A stretch of 10,904 nt of DNA from an uncultured Prevotella sp. (GTDB taxonomy: Bacteria > Bacteroidota > Bacteroidia > Bacteroidales > Bacteroidaceae), in assembly GCA_900769055.1 (NCBI GenBank), contig CAAGFF010000053.1, positions 1 to 10,904 of the forward strand, given 5' to 3'. The notes under the pieces were generated by a model. It was given only the letters and a program-made list of their open reading frames with translations, had not been told where the DNA came from and did not search any database. The stretch's first letter is position 1. Every line of letters begins with the position of its first letter. Below are positions 6,337-10,904 of this stretch, one piece after another. The position numbers were made by a program, and so were the translations under genes.

Positions 6337-7791
6337 TTAGTCTCTTCTTTCCATGAGCACTACGTTCTCCACGTGCGGAGTGTGTGGAAACATGTCTACA
6401 GGTTGTACGGCAATAACCTTGTAGTCGGTGTCGAGGTCAGCCAAGTCACGAGCCTGAGTAGCTGGGTTGCAGCTGACATATACAATTCGTTTGGGCTTTG
6501 CCCTAAGAATGGTCTTGACCACGTCTGGATGCATTCCTGCGCGTGGGGGATCTGTGATTATCACGTCTGGCTGTCCATGTTGCGCTATGAAGTCATCGGT
6601 GAGGATATCCTTCATGTCACCTGCGTAGAATAAGGTGTTGTCAATCCCGTTAATCAGGCTGTTCACCTTTGCATCCTCTATAGCTTCCGGTACATATTCT
6701 ATACCTATAACCTTCTTAGCTTTTCTGGCCACGAAGTTGGCAATTGTACCCGTTCCTGTATATAGGTCGTACACCAGTTCCTCGCCAGTAAGCTGGGCGA
6801 ATTTCCTTGCCACGCTGTACAGATGGTATGCCTGTAGTGTGTTGGTCTGGTAGAAGCTCTTCGGTCCCACTTTGAACCTCAAGTCTTCCATGGTCTCGAA
6901 TATGTGGTCGTTTCCTTTGTACACTTTCAGGTCGAGGTCGGCAAAGGTGTCGTTGCATTTCTGGTTGTCAACATACATGAGCGACGTAATCTGCGGGAAA
7001 GTTGCCGATACGTGTTCGAGAAGGTCCATGGCGCGTTCCTCATCGCCGTCGGCATCGTAGTGGAACTGTATCAGAACCATCCACTCGCCAGTATTGGAGT
7101 TCCTTATCATGATGTCACGCAACAGGCCGTGCTGTTCCCTGAGGTCGAAGTAGGTCATGCCTGTAGCCTTGGCGTAGCGGTCAATCTCGTTGCGTATGTC
7201 GTTGTGCAGGTCGTCCATGAGCCAGCATTTTGTTATCGGATAAATCTTGTCGAATGCACCAGGTATGTGGAAGCCGATGGCGTTCAGACTGTTGTCTGCC
7301 TTCCTGAAAACGGAGTCTTCCGGGGCATCCGATTTCGGCATGTCCTTCAGCTCCTCGGGTGTGAACCAACGTTTGTTGGAGCATCCGTACTCTATCTTGT
7401 TCCTGTATTCCTGTGTCTTTACGGACCCCATGATGGGGCTGCACTCCGGCAACTCTATCTTTCCTATCCTTGACAATTGGTCGTACACCTGCTTCTGTTT
7501 TGCCTTCAGCTGCTCCTCGTATGGCAAGTTCTGCCATTTGCATCCCCCGCAAACACCAAAATGCTTGCAGAGCGGCTCGGTCCTGATGTCGCTGTATTTG
7601 TGGATTCTGATGACTTTTGCCTCGCAGTAGCTTTTCCGTTTCTTTGTTACCTGCAGGTCGACGACATCGCCAGGCACGCAGAATGGCGCAAATACCACCA
7701 TGTCGTCAATTCTTGCCAGGCATTTGCCTTCGGCGGCTACATCGGTCATGGTGACGTTCTCAAGTATGGGGAGAGGTTTCTTTCGTGACAT
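6337..7791 (-). CDS. rlmD: 23S rRNA (uracil-5-)-methyltransferase, RlmD/RumA family
   Basis: This SAM-dependent enzyme makes 5-methyluridine in RNA; in E. coli RlmD the target is U1939 of 23S rRNA. Its 484 residues begin with a TRAM-like RNA-binding domain (about 5-65, GKCLARIDDMVVFAPFCVPGD). Next come the cysteines for a [4Fe-4S] cluster, CKHFGVCGGC (Cys75, Cys81, Cys84) with Cys189 in ITKCW. The methyltransferase domain shows KSFYQTN (311-317), DLYTGTGT (342-349, SAM loop), TDPPRAGMH (413-421), the nucleophile Cys441 in YVSCNPATQARDL, and HVENV with the general base Glu475. All key residues are present. The target base in this organism is not certain, since Gram-positive RlmCD methylates two sites and Bacteroidetes can carry several paralogues. 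It is transcribed alone, away from ppdK. Confidence 0.93.
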   Translation of the reverse strand: MSRKKPLPILENVTMTDVAAEGKCLARIDDMVVFAPFCVPGDVVDLQVTKKRKSYCEAKVIRIHKYSDIRTEPLCKHFGVCGGCKWQNLPYEEQLKAKQKQVYDQLSRIGKIELPECSPIMGSVKTQEYRNKIEYGCSNKRWFTPEELKDMPKSDAPEDSVFRKADNSLNAIGFHIPGAFDKIYPITKCWLMDDLHNDIRNEIDRYAKATGMTYFDLREQHGLLRDIMIRNSNTGEWMVLIQFHYDADGDEERAMDLLEHVSATFPQITSLMYVDNQKCNDTFADLDLKVYKGNDHIFETMEDLRFKVGPKSFYQTNTLQAYHLYSVARKFAQLTGEELVYDLYTGTGTIANFVARKAKKVIGIEYVPEAIEDAKVNSLINGIDNTLFYAGDMKDILTDDFIAQHGQPDVIITDPPRAGMHPDVVKTILRAKPKRIVYVSCNPATQARDLADLDTDYKVIAVQPVDMFPHTPHVENVVLMERRD

Positions 7792-7821
7792 ATTATATTA
7801 AATAGGTTATATATTTGCCTG

Positions 7822-7829
7822 CAAAGGTA
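7822..7829 (-). promoter_or_regulatory. rlmD -7 promoter box
   Basis: The minus strand reads TACCTTTGCA, a very typical Bacteroidota -7 element (TAnnTTTG). It lies about 30 bp before the rlmD ATG, placing transcription start near 7815. A TTTG at the -33 distance was not found. Confidence 0.6.
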
Positions 7830-7875
7830 CAAATTTATTCTCAATCCTGCTACTATACCGTTATTTTTATGCTTC

Positions 7876-7889
7876 TGTTTGCGCAAACA
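7876..7889. promoter_or_regulatory. 14-bp perfect palindrome in the rlmD/ppdK divergent spacer (candidate operator)
   Basis: TGTTTGCGCAAACA is a perfect inverted repeat with no spacer. It lies about 45 bp upstream of the ppdK -33 box and about 46 bp upstream of the rlmD -7 box, a usual place for a dimeric regulator. The cognate protein is not identifiable from this window. Confidence 0.4.
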
Positions 7890-7921
7890 TTTGATAATGT
7901 AATGTCGGGTTTCCAAATTTT

Positions 7922-7939
7922 CCACCAAATATTTTGTGG
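7922..7939. promoter_or_regulatory. 18-bp imperfect palindrome overlapping the ppdK -33 box (candidate operator)
   Basis: CCAC-c-AAATATTT-t-GTGG has 16 of 18 positions symmetric. It covers the TTTG (-33) element of the ppdK promoter at 7933-7936, so a protein bound here would compete with RNA polymerase. This is inference from position and symmetry only. Confidence 0.35.
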
Positions 7940-7963
7940 GTTGACCGAAATATTGTAAATTTG
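7933..7963 (+). promoter_or_regulatory. ppdK promoter (Bacteroidota type)
   Basis: TTTG (7933-7936), a 19-nt spacer and TAAATTTG (7956-7963) match the Bacteroidota consensus exactly. Transcription should begin near 7970, giving an A/T-rich leader of about 43 nt without a Shine-Dalgarno sequence. Confidence 0.8.
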
Positions 7964-8013
7964 CATCAAAAGATAGTAATTCTTTATAAAATCAATTGGA
8001 TACCTAATCAACT

Positions 8014-10734
8014 ATGAGTGAAAAGAGAGTTTATACCTTCGGCAATGGTAAGGCTGAAGGTAATGCAAAAATGAGAGAGGCCTTGGGTGGCAAGGGTGCT
8101 AACCTTGCGGAAATGAACCTTATTGGTGTTCCTGTGCCTCCAGGCTTTACCATCACTACAGATTGCTGCAACGAATACTATGAGGTTGGACAGGACCGCA
8201 TTAAGGAACTGCTCAATGATGAGGTTAATGCAGCTGTAAGGCACATCGAAACCCTCATGAACTCCAAGTTCGGTGATGTACAGAATCCTCTTCTTGTCAG
8301 CGTACGTTCAGGTGCCCGCGCTTCAATGCCTGGCATGATGGACACCATCCTTAACCTTGGTCTCAACGATGAGGTTGCCGAGGGTATGGTACGCAAGACC
8401 AACAATCCTCATTTCGTTTACGACTCATATCGCCGTTTCGTGCAGATGTATGGTGACGTAGTTCTCGAAATGAAGCCTGTAAACAAGGAGGACATCGACC
8501 CGTTCGAGGAGATTATCGAGAAGGTTAAGGCTGAGCGTGGTGTTAAACTCGACAAGGATCTTTCTGTCGAGGAACTGAAGAAGCTTGTTTGCCTCTTCAA
8601 GACAGCCATCAAGGAGCGCACTGGCAAGGACTTCCCCAACGACCCAATCGAGCAGCTTTGGGGTGCTATCTGCGCCGTATTCCGCAGCTGGATGAACGAG
8701 CGTGCCATCCTTTACCGCAAGATGGAGGGTATTCCAGACGAGTGGGGTACTGCCGTTAGCGTTATGGCTATGGTATTTGGTAACATGGGCGAGACATCAG
8801 CTACTGGTGTATGCTTCAGCCGCGATGCCGGTAATGGTGAGAACCTCTTCAATGGCGAGTACCTTGTAAACGCACAGGGTGAGGACGTTGTGGCTGGTAT
8901 CCGCACACCACAGCAGATTACCAAGATTGGTTCACAGCGCTGGGCTGAGCGTGCTGGCATCAGCGAGGAAGAGCGTGTGGCCAACTATCCTTCAATGGAG
9001 GAGGCTATGCCAGAGATCTACGCACAGCTCAACGAAATACAGGACAAGCTCGAACACCACTATCACGACATGCAGGATATGGAGTTCACCGTACAGGAAG
9101 GCAAGCTCTGGTTCCTCCAGACACGTAACGGTAAGCGTACTGGTACCGCTATGGTTAAGATTGCCATCGACCTCCTGCACGAGGGTATGATTGACGAGAA
9201 GACTGCCATCATGCGCTGCGAGCCTCAGAAACTCGATGAGTTGCTCCATCCGGTATTCGACAAGAAGGCTCTCATGAACGCCAAGGTTATCACACAGGGT
9301 CTGCCTGCTTCTCCAGGTGCAGCCTGCGGTCAGATTGTATTCCATGCTGACGATGCTCAGGCTTGGCATGCTGATGGACACAAGGTTATCATGGTCCGCA
9401 TCGAGACTTCTCCAGAAGACCTTGCCGGTATGGCTTCTGCCGAGGGTATCTTGACCGCACGTGGTGGTATGACATCTCACGCTGCCGTTGTTGCACGTGG
9501 TATGGGTAAGTGCTGCGTATCTGGTGCTGGTGGCATCAATGTTGACTACAAGAGCAAGACCGTTGAAATCGACGGCGTCGTATATAAGGAAGGTGACTAC
9601 ATTTCTCTGAACGGTACAACCGGTCAGGTATATGCAGGCGAGGTTCCAACAAAGGCTGCTGAGCTCAGCGGCGACTTCAAGGAGTTGATGGATCTCTGCG
9701 ACAAATATACCAAGCTGCAGGTTCGTACCAATGCCGACACTCCACACGATGCACAGGTGGCACGTGACTTCGGAGCTAAGGGTATTGGTCTTACACGTAC
9801 AGAGCACATGTTCTTCGAGGATAAGAAGATTATCGCCATGCGCGAGATGATTCTCTCCGATACCGTTGAGGGTCGTGAGAAGGCTCTTGCCAAGCTGCTG
9901 CCTTATCAGAAGGCTGACTTCAAGGGAATCCTTGAGGCTATGGATGGCTGCCCAGTTAACATCCGTCTGCTCGATCCTCCATTGCACGAGTTCGTACCTC
10001 ACGATCTTGCAGGCCAGCAGACAATGGCAGAGGAAATGGGTGTAGACGTTGCTACAATCCAGCGCCGTGTGGCTTCTCTCGCTGAGAACAACCCGATGCT
10101 CGGTCATCGTGGATGCCGTCTTGGTATCACATTCCCTGAGATTACTGCAATGCAGACACGTGCTATCCTCTCTGCAGCATGCGAGCTGAAGAAGGAGGGC
10201 AAGAACCCAATGCCGGAAATCATGGTTCCGCTGATTGGTATCCTTTATGAGCTGAAGCAGCAGAAGGAGATTATCCAGAAGACTGCCAAGGAGGTATTCG
10301 AGGAGTATGGCGTTGAAATCGAGTTCGAGATTGGTACCATGATCGAGATTCCACGTGCAGCCCTGACAGCTGACCGTATCGCAACAGAGGCTGAGTACTT
10401 CTCATTCGGTACAAACGACCTCACTCAGATGACATTCGGCTACAGCCGTGATGATATCGCCAGCTTCTTGCCTGCATACCTTGAGAAGAAGATTCTGAAG
10501 GTTGACCCGTTCCAGGTTCTCGACCAGAATGGTGTTGGTCAGCTTATCAAGATGGCCGTTGAGAAGGGTCGTGACGTTCGTCCGTCTCTCCGTTGCGGTA
10601 TCTGCGGTGAGCATGGAGGTGAGCCAAGCTCAGTTAAGTTCTGCGCCAAGATTGGCATGAACTACGCCAGCTGCTCTCCATTCCGCGTGCCAATCGCACG
10701 TCTTGCAGCGGCGCAGGCAGCCGTTGAGGAATAA
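8014..10734 (+). CDS. ppdK: Pyruvate, phosphate dikinase
   Basis: This enzyme reversibly interconverts PEP + AMP + PPi with pyruvate + ATP + phosphate in the cytosol. It serves PPi-linked glycolysis or, in reverse, PEP formation. Its 906 residues match Bacteroidales homologues. Order: N-terminal ATP-grasp nucleotide-binding domain (about 1-380, with GGKGANLAEM near the start and SVRSGARASMPGMMDT), the swivelling phosphohistidine domain (TARGGMTSHAAVVARG, His489), and the C-terminal PEP/pyruvate barrel. The barrel shows GLTRTEHMFF, GTMIEIPRA (774-782, metal ligand Glu778), FGTNDLTQM (metal ligand Asp802) and GICGEHGGEP (general acid Cys864). These match the known Clostridium symbiosum residues with a constant shift of about 33. 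Arg codons are nearly all CGT/CGC and Gly codons mostly GGT, the pattern of a highly expressed gene. No regulatory-protein (PDRP) gene is adjacent. Confidence 0.98.
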   Translation: MSEKRVYTFGNGKAEGNAKMREALGGKGANLAEMNLIGVPVPPGFTITTDCCNEYYEVGQDRIKELLNDEVNAAVRHIETLMNSKFGDVQNPLLVSVRSGARASMPGMMDTILNLGLNDEVAEGMVRKTNNPHFVYDSYRRFVQMYGDVVLEMKPVNKEDIDPFEEIIEKVKAERGVKLDKDLSVEELKKLVCLFKTAIKERTGKDFPNDPIEQLWGAICAVFRSWMNERAILYRKMEGIPDEWGTAVSVMAMVFGNMGETSATGVCFSRDAGNGENLFNGEYLVNAQGEDVVAGIRTPQQITKIGSQRWAERAGISEEERVANYPSMEEAMPEIYAQLNEIQDKLEHHYHDMQDMEFTVQEGKLWFLQTRNGKRTGTAMVKIAIDLLHEGMIDEKTAIMRCEPQKLDELLHPVFDKKALMNAKVITQGLPASPGAACGQIVFHADDAQAWHADGHKVIMVRIETSPEDLAGMASAEGILTARGGMTSHAAVVARGMGKCCVSGAGGINVDYKSKTVEIDGVVYKEGDYISLNGTTGQVYAGEVPTKAAELSGDFKELMDLCDKYTKLQVRTNADTPHDAQVARDFGAKGIGLTRTEHMFFEDKKIIAMREMILSDTVEGREKALAKLLPYQKADFKGILEAMDGCPVNIRLLDPPLHEFVPHDLAGQQTMAEEMGVDVATIQRRVASLAENNPMLGHRGCRLGITFPEITAMQTRAILSAACELKKEGKNPMPEIMVPLIGILYELKQQKEIIQKTAKEVFEEYGVEIEFEIGTMIEIPRAALTADRIATEAEYFSFGTNDLTQMTFGYSRDDIASFLPAYLEKKILKVDPFQVLDQNGVGQLIKMAVEKGRDVRPSLRCGICGEHGGEPSSVKFCAKIGMNYASCSPFRVPIARLAAAQAAVEE

Positions 10735-10763
10735 TCCTTAGATGCTGAAAATTAGTAAGATAT

Positions 10764-10810
10764 GAGGCAAGTGCTTTAATAACAGGCACTTGCCTCTTTC
10801 GTAAATTTTT
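10764..10810 (+). terminator. Intrinsic terminator of ppdK
   Basis: GAGGCAAGTGC (10764-10774) and GCACTTGCCTC (10786-10796) form a perfect 11-bp, GC-rich stem with an 11-nt loop. TTTCGTAAATTTTT follows. It begins 29 bp after the ppdK stop. The T-rich side is clearly on the plus strand, though the stem could also slow a convergent minus-strand transcript. Confidence 0.85.
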
Positions 10811-10845
10811 GAAAGATTGTCAATTAGCAGGTGTATGAACGAGTG

Positions 10846-10904
10846 TTATTCATTTATCTTATTCTCATTCTTATCCAAATTGACCGTGGTATCAGCTGCC
10901 AGAA
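10846..10904 (-). CDS. Possible 3' end of an unidentified minus-strand gene
   Basis: On the minus strand one frame runs from the window edge to a TAA at 10848-10846 and reads LAADTTVNLDKNENKINE. The hydrophilic, Lys/Asn/Glu-rich ending looks like a real C-terminus, and a convergent gene here would suit the terminator at 10764-10810. Eighteen codons are too few to identify a family or exclude chance. Confidence 0.3.
   Translation of the reverse strand, partial: LAADTTVNLDKNENKINE

Noticed and set aside
6904..7473. 189-codon plus-strand frame inside rlmD
   Set aside because: It is antisense to a complete, motif-bearing rlmD, has no promoter or family signature, and shows a composition typical of a shadow frame.
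8992..10107. 371-codon minus-strand frame inside ppdK
   Set aside because: It is fully antisense to a gene with intact motifs. The long frame follows from the codon bias of ppdK and has no recognisable domain.

Overview
The window looks like chromosomal DNA of a member of the Bacteroidales, most probably Prevotella or a close relative (inference). Three things point there: promoters of the Bacteroidota type (TTTG, then a 19-20 nt spacer, then TAnnTTTG), start codons without Shine-Dalgarno sequences, and the gene content, namely long-type pyrophosphate-dependent phosphofructokinase, pyruvate phosphate dikinase and ACT-tailed HisG. No mobile element, phage gene, CRISPR array, tRNA or rRNA was seen.

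Layout. 1-417 (+) is the C-terminal end of PPi-dependent phosphofructokinase. 418-601 is a repeat-rich spacer able to form a long hairpin. 602-1480 (+) is a membrane-anchored GH25 muramidase. It converges on a minus-strand histidine block, transcribed from about 5002 downwards as hisG (4980-4129), hisD (3897-2620) and hisC (2570-1527). The 231 bp between hisG and hisD hold a degenerate 7/8-bp tandem array and a palindromic element. hisG diverges from a lipoprotein lytic transglycosylase of MltF type (5069-6256, +), whose stop codon lies at the tip of a strong terminator hairpin. Convergent to it is a 23S rRNA uracil-5-methyltransferase of RlmD type (7791-6337, -). This gene shares a 222-bp divergent promoter region, containing two palindromes, with ppdK (8014-10734, +), which ends in a good terminator. 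The last ~60 bases may be the 3' end of a minus-strand gene.

How the genes fit together. The first and last main genes are both PPi-linked glycolytic enzymes (fructose-6-phosphate/fructose-1,6-bisphosphate and PEP/pyruvate), and HisG also releases PPi. hisGDC supply steps 1, 7 and the last two oxidations of histidine synthesis; the other steps must be encoded elsewhere. The two peptidoglycan-cleaving enzymes flank the his block but are transcribed separately. Most of the window is housekeeping. The less ordinary points are the MltF-like protein that lacks half of its solute-binding domain, the repeat elements inside and beside operons, the palindromes in the ppdK promoter region, and the overlapping hisG/mltF promoters.
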